A stretch of 23,538 bases of DNA from positions 1-23,538 of the IMG/VR virus record IMGVR_UViG_3300030104_005934; one strand, 5' to 3'. The notes below the pieces were generated by a model. That model searched no databases, was not told the DNA's origin, and was given only the letters and a program-made list of their open reading frames with translations. Both the position numbers and the translations under genes were made by a program. Source of the stretch: a virus. Positions 18,158 through 23,538 of this stretch are shown here, piece by piece (within the stretch, counting starts at the first letter, position 1; each line of letters begins with the position of its first letter).

Positions 18158-20371
18158 TTATTTTATTATTTGTGAATTATTTCCTGCATTATTATACTTG
18201 GAAATATTTATGTTTAATTTTGGTTTTTCAACCTTTGGGTTTGGTGCGTATAAATGCCTATTGTTTGCCATTATAGCTAAACCAGAACTTATAGTTGCAT
18301 CAAATTTTGTTCTTTTGTTTATATCAAATTTAGCCCAATCGTTTAACAACTCATTAAAATATAAATCACCAACGCTACCATCTTGCCGTAATCCAACGTG
18401 ATCTTGTATGTACATTTCAATTGCTGCTGCGTGGGCTTGTTTTATATCTTCGCTAGAGTTAGGTATACCACCTATTTCTTTTTCTGCAACAGATAATTTA
18501 TTCCAAACTTTATCTGGTCTATTCATACTAAATCCTCTGTACCCTCTACGTCTTAAATAGTACAACAACCTTGGTTTATTGTTCTCTGCTAGTATTGGCA
18601 TACCATAAAAAACTAATGCCATTAATACATCTTCAAAGAATATTTCAGCTGTAGGTGGTCTTGATAAGTATTCTAAAAAGAAGCTGTTCGCAGGAGCGTC
18701 CTCCATACTAAACCTGGTTAAGCCGTGTAATGCTCCTTTAGATCCTTCTCCATCTACAGTCCCTGATATATCATAAGAGTCACAACCAAATGCTCCCATG
18801 TGTTCATTACCAGGATATTTTATACCGTTTTTAAGTACCACTCTATTTTGTAATCCAGATTTTGGAACCCAACTAACTTTAAATCTACCTTTTACATCTG
18901 GATAAAATATAACTTGAGAATCTTTAACTCCATTTACCCACTGAAAATTACCAGTTGTAATACCAAGTGTTCTAGACATCTCTTCGTTGTAATCTATTTG
19001 CTCGTATATTTTTGTTAAATTAAATATACTGTTTTTTGTTTCATCTCTAAACGCATGCTCTTCAGTTCTAGGAAATTGTCTGTAAAATTCATTTAAAGCG
19101 TCTTGATCATCTTTTAAACCATCTACTTCGTTTTGCCAATTATCTACTACACCTATATCTATTAGTTCACCATCTGGGGCAAACATGTCGACGTTAGGAG
19201 TAGAGAATACTGGAACTCCGTACTCGTCAATAAATCCTTCGTAGTTCCATTCCATTGGGATAAACAAAGAATATAAACCAGATTTTGTCTGACCATTTCT
19301 ATTTCTTTTAGTGACATCTGATGCATTGTATAGTTTTTTAAAATTGTCTCCACCTTTATCTAGTGCGTTTGAAGTTGAGCCCATCATACATTTACCTATA
19401 ATCCTACTACCTAACCGTAAACATGTTTTTGTAACTCTCCAGTTATTTAAAATATTATCGGGTCTTTCCCATTTGCCGCTTTCATCATGTACTAATAACG
19501 CTAGTTTCTCACCATCATAACTATTATCTCCTGTATTTTTCCAGTCAATAGTTGTATCTAAACCTTCTAGCTCTTCTAGCTTTTCGTTGCTAGTTATTTT
19601 TTTTCTTGTAAACTTGCTAGCTGGCACTCTATATGCTAACTCTGTTTTAGGTCTATCCATACCATCTTGAATAGGTTTAAAGAAAAATGGATAATTTATA
19701 CTAATTGGTACTACTTTATCCGTAAACATTTTTTTAGCATCAGCACCTGTTTTAGATAGTATACCATATCTACTATCACTTGCAAGAGTAGCTAAATTAA
19801 CTGTTTCGGCAGAACTCATAAAAGAAAAACCACTACGTCTGTTTTTTAAATAACACATACCATAGCATCTTTTGTCTGCCTTGCAGGCTTCCCAAAATAT
19901 AAAGAACAATCTATTTGCTTCTCTAAAATCAGGCGCACCAACGTCAATTTTACTCCACTGTAAATACATGTAGTGCGCTCCTACTATATAAGTTGGTTTA
20001 CCGTTATTCATAAACCAAAAACCTTCTTCTCTACGTTTAAATTCTTCGTCTATATAGCTGTACCACTGTTCTTTTTGTTCTTCTGGATACGCTCTCCAAT
20101 CAAATATGTTTTTTAACCTAGCTAGCTCTTTTGGATACTCTAATTTTTGCCACTTGTTTTTAGGGTGCACGTACACTGATTTCGGTTCAGCCGGCAACCC
20201 AATTCGCAGATTTTGAATCTCCACCACTTGTCCAATTTTTCCAGTTTTAGAGATAACCACGATGTCATGTTCTTTATCATATCCATATTTCCATTTTTTA
20301 GATTTGTTAAGACGACTAATAGTCGTTCGTTTAATAGGTTCTATTATTTTAACTAAACTTTGCTCGTACAT
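18158..20371 (-). CDS. terL: Large terminase subunit (ATPase and nuclease)
   Basis: This 737-residue packaging motor protein has an N-terminal ATPase and a C-terminal RNase H-like nuclease. LKNRRSGFSF (175-184) sits where Walker A belongs but lacks the usual GK[ST], with arginines instead. ALLVHDE (291-297) is a clear Walker B with the catalytic Asp-Glu pair. GSTSNALDKGG (331-341) resembles the coupling motif. Nuclease acids are plausible at D531/D534 (GCDSYD), E596 and D691 (FDATISSGLAIM). The start overlaps the upstream stop by one base (TAATG), so translation is probably coupled to the candidate small subunit. An N-terminal extension of about 110 residues precedes the ATPase, making it longer than T4 gp17 (610). 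The identification is strong. A coupled partner gene lies upstream and the portal gene downstream. Confidence 0.93.
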   Translation of the reverse strand: MYEQSLVKIIEPIKRTTISRLNKSKKWKYGYDKEHDIVVISKTGKIGQVVEIQNLRIGLPAEPKSVYVHPKNKWQKLEYPKELARLKNIFDWRAYPEEQKEQWYSYIDEEFKRREEGFWFMNNGKPTYIVGAHYMYLQWSKIDVGAPDFREANRLFFIFWEACKADKRCYGMCYLKNRRSGFSFMSSAETVNLATLASDSRYGILSKTGADAKKMFTDKVVPISINYPFFFKPIQDGMDRPKTELAYRVPASKFTRKKITSNEKLEELEGLDTTIDWKNTGDNSYDGEKLALLVHDESGKWERPDNILNNWRVTKTCLRLGSRIIGKCMMGSTSNALDKGGDNFKKLYNASDVTKRNRNGQTKSGLYSLFIPMEWNYEGFIDEYGVPVFSTPNVDMFAPDGELIDIGVVDNWQNEVDGLKDDQDALNEFYRQFPRTEEHAFRDETKNSIFNLTKIYEQIDYNEEMSRTLGITTGNFQWVNGVKDSQVIFYPDVKGRFKVSWVPKSGLQNRVVLKNGIKYPGNEHMGAFGCDSYDISGTVDGEGSKGALHGLTRFSMEDAPANSFFLEYLSRPPTAEIFFEDVLMALVFYGMPILAENNKPRLLYYLRRRGYRGFSMNRPDKVWNKLSVAEKEIGGIPNSSEDIKQAHAAAIEMYIQDHVGLRQDGSVGDLYFNELLNDWAKFDINKRTKFDATISSGLAIMANNRHLYAPNPKVEKPKLNINISKYNNAGNNSQIIK

Positions 20372-20646
20372 TACTTAGATCTACCTTCTGCGAATCCTTT
20401 AAAAGCTTTTTTCTCTGTCTCTTTAGGTGTTTTGCCCTCAAGTAGTTGTTCTTCTTCTTGGATTCTGTTAAGTATTTCAAATGCGTCAAATATAGCTAGT
20501 TTTTTAGTAGCTGCCGCGTTTTTAAGTCTATCTGCTGATATATCATCGTCTGAATCTACTATTGCTTCTCTAGCTACCTTAATCAGCTCTTCAACTGCTT
20601 TGTGCCCAGCTTGGATTATATTCTTCTTCGTCTCCTTGATATTCAT
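20371..20646 (-). CDS. Candidate small terminase subunit
   Basis: A 91-residue, almost wholly helical protein starting MNIKETKKNIIQAGHKAVEE, with a central block LKNAAATKKLAIFDAFEILN (about 41-60), a charged helix, and a basic C-terminus (FKGFAEGRSK). Size, charge and location immediately before the large terminase fit a DNA-recognition small subunit, which would form a ring that selects the packaging site. I chose the ATG at 20644-20646 because the protein reads as a clean helical sequence from there. An in-frame ATG at 20692-20694 would add 16 hydrophobic residues translated from inside the co-chaperonin gene. Even with the shorter start, the gene overlaps the co-chaperonin gene by 56 bases. 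Its stop overlaps the terminase start as TAATG. No helix-turn-helix is obvious, so the role is inferred. Confidence 0.6.
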   Translation of the reverse strand: MNIKETKKNIIQAGHKAVEELIKVAREAIVDSDDDISADRLKNAAATKKLAIFDAFEILNRIQEEEQLLEGKTPKETEKKAFKGFAEGRSK

Positions 20647-21181
20647 ATTTAATTGTAATAAAATTAGATAAAACTCTATATAGTCTTTCACCATCTACTA
20701 TAAACTCATATTCACTATTTGGCATAAAACCAACTAGTTCATTAACCTTTACTGTACCGTCTGAATATTTAACAACACCTTGTAATGGTTTTTCAGATTC
20801 AATATTAAATTGATCTACTGCTTTTAAAGGTTTTACAAAACAATAACCTTTTGGAGCTATCCACTTATCATTTCTTTTGTACAAAAAGATTTGATCGTAG
20901 TTTATAAAATAAGTAGATTCGTCAAAGTAACTTCTACTATTTTTTTCTACACCACTCATGTCGTGCCATCTACGAAATACATTGTGGTGTACTACAACTG
21001 TATCCCCAGCTTTTATATCTGTCTCACCAACAATTGGAGTTGATACGACAATAGCTTCTCTATTTACATATTGATGATTAAATATTTCAGTGTTAACTAT
21101 CAACTCTGAGTCTCCAATCTTTTTTTTATTGTTATATCTTTTTCCTTTTGGTGTTACAACAAAGTTGTAAACACTTTTCAT
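20591..21181 (-). CDS. GroES-like co-chaperonin with tandem domains
   Basis: The 196-residue protein contains two GroES-type beta-barrel patterns. Domain 1 (4-102) has YNFVVTPKG, a polar loop carrying the hydrophobic tripeptide LIV (27-29, like the GroEL-binding mobile loop of GroES or T4 gp31), then IKAGDTVVVHHNVFRR (56-71) and YFINYDQIFLYK (91-102). Domain 2 (108-181) repeats the layout in shorter form: GYCFVKPLK, LQGVVKYSDG, NELVGFMPNSEYEFIVDGER and VLSNFITIKYEY. It seems to lack the mobile loop. Such phage proteins replace host GroES so that the host chaperonin can fold the phage coat protein. The gene sits just before the terminase genes, overlaps the previous stop as TAATG, and runs 56 bases into the next gene. 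The family call is from visible motif order; the duplication is my reading. Confidence 0.72.
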   Translation of the reverse strand: MKSVYNFVVTPKGKRYNNKKKIGDSELIVNTEIFNHQYVNREAIVVSTPIVGETDIKAGDTVVVHHNVFRRWHDMSGVEKNSRSYFDESTYFINYDQIFLYKRNDKWIAPKGYCFVKPLKAVDQFNIESEKPLQGVVKYSDGTVKVNELVGFMPNSEYEFIVDGERLYRVLSNFITIKYEYQGDEEEYNPSWAQSS

Positions 21182-21402
21182 TAGTACTCTAGGTTATATT
21201 CTACAGATACAGCCATATTTTTGTTAAAGTCTTTCCAAGGTAGTACATCTTTTTTCTTTTTAATATATATAGAAAACTTATCGTCTTCTTCTATAATATC
21301 GCAAATAGTATGTCCACCGTAAACCTCTTGACCAACAGCATAGTGCATAGCGTCGTTCTTATAGTCTTTACCAATACTAATCTTCCTTATTAACTTCGCC
21401 AT
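21181..21402 (-). CDS. Small conserved protein of unknown function next to the co-chaperonin
   Basis: This 73-residue protein reads MAKLIRKISIGKDYKNDAMH at its start and NKNMAVSVEYNLEY at its end, with predicted strands around YAVGQEVYGGHTICDI and FSIYIKKKKDVLPW. There is no signal peptide or transmembrane segment. I recognise the pattern as recurrent beside GroES-like genes in marine phages, but no function is known to me. It overlaps the coiled-coil gene upstream by 26 bases and the co-chaperonin downstream by one base (TAATG), so all three are probably translated as a coupled set. The start is preceded by AAAAGAAA, an A-rich leader usual for Bacteroidota. A single-stranded-DNA, chaperone-accessory or regulatory role would be guesswork. 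Confidence 0.65.
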   Translation of the reverse strand: MAKLIRKISIGKDYKNDAMHYAVGQEVYGGHTICDIIEEDDKFSIYIKKKKDVLPWKDFNKNMAVSVEYNLEY

Positions 21403-21667
21403 TTTCTTTTGGATAATTTATAATACCATCTTGAATGTTAATGTCAGAAGTTCCATAATCTTTTTCAAATTCTTTTCTTAACTCTCCAACACCTTCTTGT
21501 AAAGCAGATATATGGTGTAGTAACGCGTGTTTTCTAGTTTCTACTTGACCTATTTCTATTTGAGATTTATTTATATCATTAATAAGCTTTTGAACTTTTT
21601 CTAATTGTTCTTTAGTTATTTTTTCTGCTTTTGGTTTTAAGTCTACTACTTCTTCTTTTTTTGTCAT
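21377..21667 (-). CDS. Small coiled-coil protein, unknown function
   Basis: The 96-residue product is strongly charged and helical from residue 14 to about 68 (KAEKITKEQLEKVQKLINDI, SQIEIGQVETRKHALLHHIS). A short tail follows with YGTSDINIQDGIINY (about 71-85). The heptad-like spacing of Ile, Leu and Val suggests a dimeric or tetrameric coiled coil. I recognise the type from marine phage contigs but cannot assign a job. It follows the beta-rich orphan gene after a 30-base A/T gap and overlaps the next gene by 26 bases, ending in TAG. It might be a virion-assembly chaperone or a partner of the co-chaperonin, judged only by position. Confidence 0.65.
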   Translation of the reverse strand: MTKKEEVVDLKPKAEKITKEQLEKVQKLINDINKSQIEIGQVETRKHALLHHISALQEGVGELRKEFEKDYGTSDINIQDGIINYPKENGEVNKED

Positions 21668-21697
21668 TTTATTTAATTTAAGTTAATTTAATTTATT
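21668..21697 (-). promoter_or_regulatory. AT-only intergenic leader with tandem 9-bp repeat
   Basis: Within this 30-base gap the plus strand carries TTAATTTAA at 21673-21681 and again at 21683-21691, separated by one G. It is one of the few non-overlapping junctions in the upper half of the cluster, so it could hold a promoter or a translation leader for the chaperone-terminase block. A Bacteroidota-type -7 box (TAnnTTTG) is not evident. AT-rich sequence easily gives such repeats by chance. Confidence 0.25.
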
Positions 21698-22465
21698 TTA
21701 ATATTCTAACCCAAGTCTTAATTCTATTGGATTTTTTAATATTAGATGTTCGTCGTCATCTATTTGTGCACTAACATCTTTTACTGTCATTGTTGTTGCG
21801 CTATCTACAGATACAACCTCCATTTCAACTGTACCTGTGTGACCTATTACTATATCACCAGGTTGAAAAACATTTCTAGGATCTGTGCCATCTGTTGTTA
21901 TTTGAACTGCTGCTGTAGAAGCCGCTTGATTACTACCCATGTTAAGAAGTACATCTGTACCATAATCCTGTGCAGCGCCGTGGGCAGTTGCCATCATGTA
22001 TATTGTTTGAAAACCTGTCCTAGTAACATGTGGTTCTCCTTCTAAAAATACAGTAAAACCTCCGTCACCTACATAATCACCGCCATCAGCCTTACCACCA
22101 GCTTGATATGTATTATAAGTAGTGTCTCCATTTAACATAGTTTCTGACGCGTCTATAGCAAAAAAACCTATTAAGTTTCTTCTAAATGTAGCCGCAATAG
22201 CTGTTGAACTAGCAGCATGAGCAGTTAAATCAGCTGGTGCAACGCTGTTTATACCTTTAGCAAAGTAAAGCTCTATATCCGAATTATTACCAGTGCTACC
22301 GTTTATACCTATTAACGTAAAAAATAGCGATCTTAACTCAACACAACCTACGGGTATTTCTATTGGTACCCAGTTAAAAAGTATATCATTACCACCACTA
22401 GCACCCGCAAACGTATGAATAATATCTGGTTTTACTGTTTTTAAAATTTTATTTCTTGAAATCAT
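21698..22465 (-). CDS. Beta-rich orphan protein, possibly a virion decoration protein
   Basis: A 255-residue Gly-, Ala- and Thr-rich protein without transmembrane or signal segments. The first 60 residues have alternating hydrophobic strands (DILFNWVPIEIPVGCVELRS). The C-terminal third (about 200-255) contains FQPGDIVIGHTGTVEMEVVS, then TTMTVKDVS and ELRLGLEY, which looks like a small SH3-like or OB-like barrel. The overall composition resembles phage head decoration or fibre-base proteins. It lies away from the other virion genes, between the holin and the coiled-coil gene. The start follows an A-rich leader (AAAAAAATG) without a Shine-Dalgarno. I do not recognise a named family. The gene itself is well supported by length, codon content and spacing. 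Confidence 0.6.
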   Translation of the reverse strand: MISRNKILKTVKPDIIHTFAGASGGNDILFNWVPIEIPVGCVELRSLFFTLIGINGSTGNNSDIELYFAKGINSVAPADLTAHAASSTAIAATFRRNLIGFFAIDASETMLNGDTTYNTYQAGGKADGGDYVGDGGFTVFLEGEPHVTRTGFQTIYMMATAHGAAQDYGTDVLLNMGSNQAASTAAVQITTDGTDPRNVFQPGDIVIGHTGTVEMEVVSVDSATTMTVKDVSAQIDDDEHLILKNPIELRLGLEY

Positions 22466-22469
22466 TTTT

Positions 22470-22856
22470 TTATTTTTTTACTTTTTCTAGTGATCTACCG
22501 CCAAAATAAGCGCCAATCACAGTTATTAATACTAATTGCAAAAGGTCTATATAAGAATCTTTTACGTTAAATTTTAATGCACCAGCATCAATAAATATTA
22601 ATAGCATGGTGCATACTATTAAAAATATTAAAACCATTGGCCTAACATTTTTACTAAGCCATGAATCAGATTTTAAATCTACTTCCCAACGAGCTGTAAT
22701 ATTTTTTTCCATTTCAACTTCGTAGTTAGCAATTAATTCTTTTATTTTTCTTTCTGCCTCTAACTTCTCTTCCTTTGATGTGTGTAAATTATCTATAACA
22801 CCACCTACTCCTTTCACAAGGTCTGCCGCTCCACCAGAAAATAATTTACCTAACAT
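22470..22856 (-). CDS. Holin of the 3TM superfamily
   Basis: The 128-residue membrane protein matches the phage/GTA holin 3TM pattern. It has an N-terminal amphipathic, Gly-rich segment (LGKLFSGGAADLVKGVGG, 2-19) and a charged helix (TSKEEKLEAERKIKELIANY, 26-45). The diagnostic block ARWEVDLKSDSWLSKNVRP (55-73) follows. Two clear membrane helices lie at about 73-90 and 103-119, and the tail is basic (SLEKVKK). Holins collect in the inner membrane and open holes at a set time, letting a murein enzyme reach the wall. The gene is separated by one base from the two-TM protein gene upstream and four bases from the next gene. No recognisable endolysin is in the window; it may be upstream, or the HEXXH protein may contribute. 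Confidence 0.8.
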   Translation of the reverse strand: MLGKLFSGGAADLVKGVGGVIDNLHTSKEEKLEAERKIKELIANYEVEMEKNITARWEVDLKSDSWLSKNVRPMVLIFLIVCTMLLIFIDAGALKFNVKDSYIDLLQLVLITVIGAYFGGRSLEKVKK

Positions 22857-22857
22857 A

Positions 22858-23079
22858 TTATTTGTTTTTTACTTTTTCAAACGAACTGATACCAAAGCAT
22901 CCTAGTGTTACCCAAACAAATGAATTATATATTACTTCATTTATTACTAGTTCTCCATCTACGAATATAAAACTAGTTACAAGATCTGCTATAGCAAATA
23001 ATACCATTACCACAAAAGATGCAAATCCTACTATATTTTTTTCGTTAATTTCGTTTTTATCTTTAAATAAGCTCCACAT
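22858..23079 (-). CDS. Small two-TM membrane protein of the lysis cassette
   Basis: A 73-residue protein with membrane helices at about 16-39 (NIVGFASFVVMVLFAIADLV) and 49-65. It ends FEKVKNK, very like the holin's LEKVKK end. I chose the ATG at 23077-23079 because it lies one base past the upstream stop and gives a compact membrane protein. A longer in-frame start at 23163 would add 28 basic residues that lie inside the upstream gene and look like out-of-frame translation. Being next to the holin, it could be a second holin, an antiholin or a regulator of lysis timing. I do not recognise a named family with certainty, and the role is inferred from topology and position. Confidence 0.6.
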   Translation of the reverse strand: MWSLFKDKNEINEKNIVGFASFVVMVLFAIADLVTSFIFVDGELVINEVIYNSFVWVTLGCFGISSFEKVKNK

Positions 23080-23080
23080 A

Positions 23081-23515
23081 TTATACTGTTCCGTTTTCGT
23101 TTCTGTTATTAGCTTCTTTTTCCCACGGGAAATCTTCGCTACCCGCTTCTCTCGCAACACCATCTACAATTATCATATCTTTACCATTTATAGTTTGTCT
23201 TGGATATACTTTACCATTATATGTTACACTATCATCAGTATAAGCAAGTTTACCAAGCTTCATATCTGTAGAGTGACGCATTTCATGGTTTATCACTTGT
23301 CTTTCTTCTTGACTACCTGGTATTATTTTATCACTTATATATATACTACCATCCATGTTTGCCTCACCTAGTATACCTTCGTCTAGTGGCTTTCTTATAA
23401 CAGGTGTACCAGGTATCGAAGATTCATCACCGGCATCTACGCCAAAACGCATTTTTGTTTTAATTTCACCGCGAATAGCATAATTACCTTTTCTTGATCC
23501 TAGTTTAAATCCCAT
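23081..23515 (-). CDS. HEXXH-motif putative metallopeptidase (zincin-like)
   Basis: A 144-residue protein whose central helix carries VINHEMRHSTDMKLG (74-88). HEMRH (77-81) is an HEXXH zinc-binding, catalytic motif and D84 lies three residues beyond. FPWEKEA (129-135) offers E132 or E134 as a possible third ligand. Residues 50-65 (GEANMDGSIYISDKII) and the PGTPVIRK region look like conserved lead-in strands. There is no signal peptide, so it would act in the cytoplasm, in the virion, or after holin opening. It sits at the head of the lysis cassette, one base from the two-TM gene. Possible substrates are a host protein, a capsid precursor or the cell wall. The motif is visible; activity and target are unknown. 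Phage zincin-like proteins of similar size recur in marine contigs. Confidence 0.62.
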   Translation of the reverse strand: MGFKLGSRKGNYAIRGEIKTKMRFGVDAGDESSIPGTPVIRKPLDEGILGEANMDGSIYISDKIIPGSQEERQVINHEMRHSTDMKLGKLAYTDDSVTYNGKVYPRQTINGKDMIIVDGVAREAGSEDFPWEKEANNRNENGTV

Positions 23516-23538
23516 TATTTTTTCTTTTTCATATTATA
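23515..23538 (-). CDS. Possible C-terminal end of an upstream gene
   Basis: In the frame that ends with TAA at 23515-23517, the last codons in the window read Tyr-Asn-Met-Lys-Lys-Lys-Lys-stop. This stop would overlap the peptidase ATG as TAATG, the same junction used twice elsewhere in this cluster. Only seven codons are visible, so it may instead be an A-rich leader for the peptidase gene. Confidence 0.3.
   Translation of the reverse strand, partial: YNMKKKK

Noticed and set aside
20360-20671. A 103-codon plus-strand open frame
   Set aside because: It mirrors the candidate small terminase gene and has the Ser/Leu-rich low-complexity look of antisense translation.
22858-23163. Longer start for the two-TM protein at 23163
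   Set aside because: The extra 28 residues lie inside the peptidase gene, are highly basic, and the internal ATG sits one base after that gene's stop, matching the spacing of the next pair.
22862-23371. A 169-codon plus-strand open frame
   Set aside because: It covers the two-TM gene and peptidase on the other strand, both with clear motifs, and every supported gene here is on the minus strand.
1-23538. Stop-codon reassignment, known in some crAss-like phages
   Set aside because: TAA, TAG (adaptor and coiled-coil genes) and TGA (co-chaperonin) all end genes where the next start lies close by, so the standard code fits.
1-23538. Firm assignment to crAss-like phages
   Set aside because: Portal, terminase and coat sizes and order fit, but I see no decisive marker in this window, and other marine short-tailed lineages share the layout.

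Overview
The window looks like the late (virion morphogenesis and lysis) half of a tailed bacteriophage genome, most likely a short-tailed (podovirus-like) marine phage of a Bacteroidota host. This rests on four observations. The DNA is strongly AT-rich. All supported genes lie on the minus strand with almost no spacing. Gene starts are preceded by A/T-rich leaders with no convincing Shine-Dalgarno sequence, as is usual in Bacteroidota and their phages. The proteins also resemble, from memory and not from a search, families seen in uncultured marine (uvMED-type) phage contigs. The large terminase, the long portal and the adaptor-plus-nozzle arrangement are compatible with a crAss-like relative, but I cannot prove that placement. 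TAA, TAG and TGA are all used as stops, so there is no sign of stop-codon reassignment.

Reading in the direction of transcription (high to low coordinates): at 23.5-22.5 kb is a probable lysis/host-interaction cassette, with an HEXXH putative metallopeptidase, a two-TM small membrane protein and a 3TM-superfamily holin. At 22.5-20.6 kb are a beta-rich orphan protein, a coiled-coil protein, a small conserved protein of unknown function, and a GroES-like co-chaperonin that appears to be an internal tandem duplication. At 20.6-13.0 kb is the head module: candidate small terminase, large terminase, portal with a long coiled-coil tail, acidic scaffold-like protein, and major capsid protein. A textbook intrinsic terminator with a UUCG tetraloop follows the capsid gene. 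At 13.0-0 kb are a conserved head/tail-associated protein of unknown function, two putative adaptor/ring proteins, a giant 2543-residue nozzle-like protein, a beta-rich virion protein, and the start of an internal (ejection) virion protein cut by the window edge.

The genes together describe one assembly line: co-chaperonin-assisted folding of capsid protein, scaffolded procapsid assembly on the portal, DNA packaging by the terminase, closure with adaptor and nozzle rings, loading of an ejection protein, and lysis by the holin system. The most unusual features are the two-domain GroES-like protein, the repeated insertion of carbohydrate-binding-like (galactose-binding-fold) domains into two different tail-ring proteins, the HEXXH protein at the head of the lysis cassette, and a pair of GC-rich hairpins that bracket the gene just after the capsid gene. 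There is no intergenic stretch over 100 bases, no tRNA, no integrase, no CRISPR array and no mobile element.
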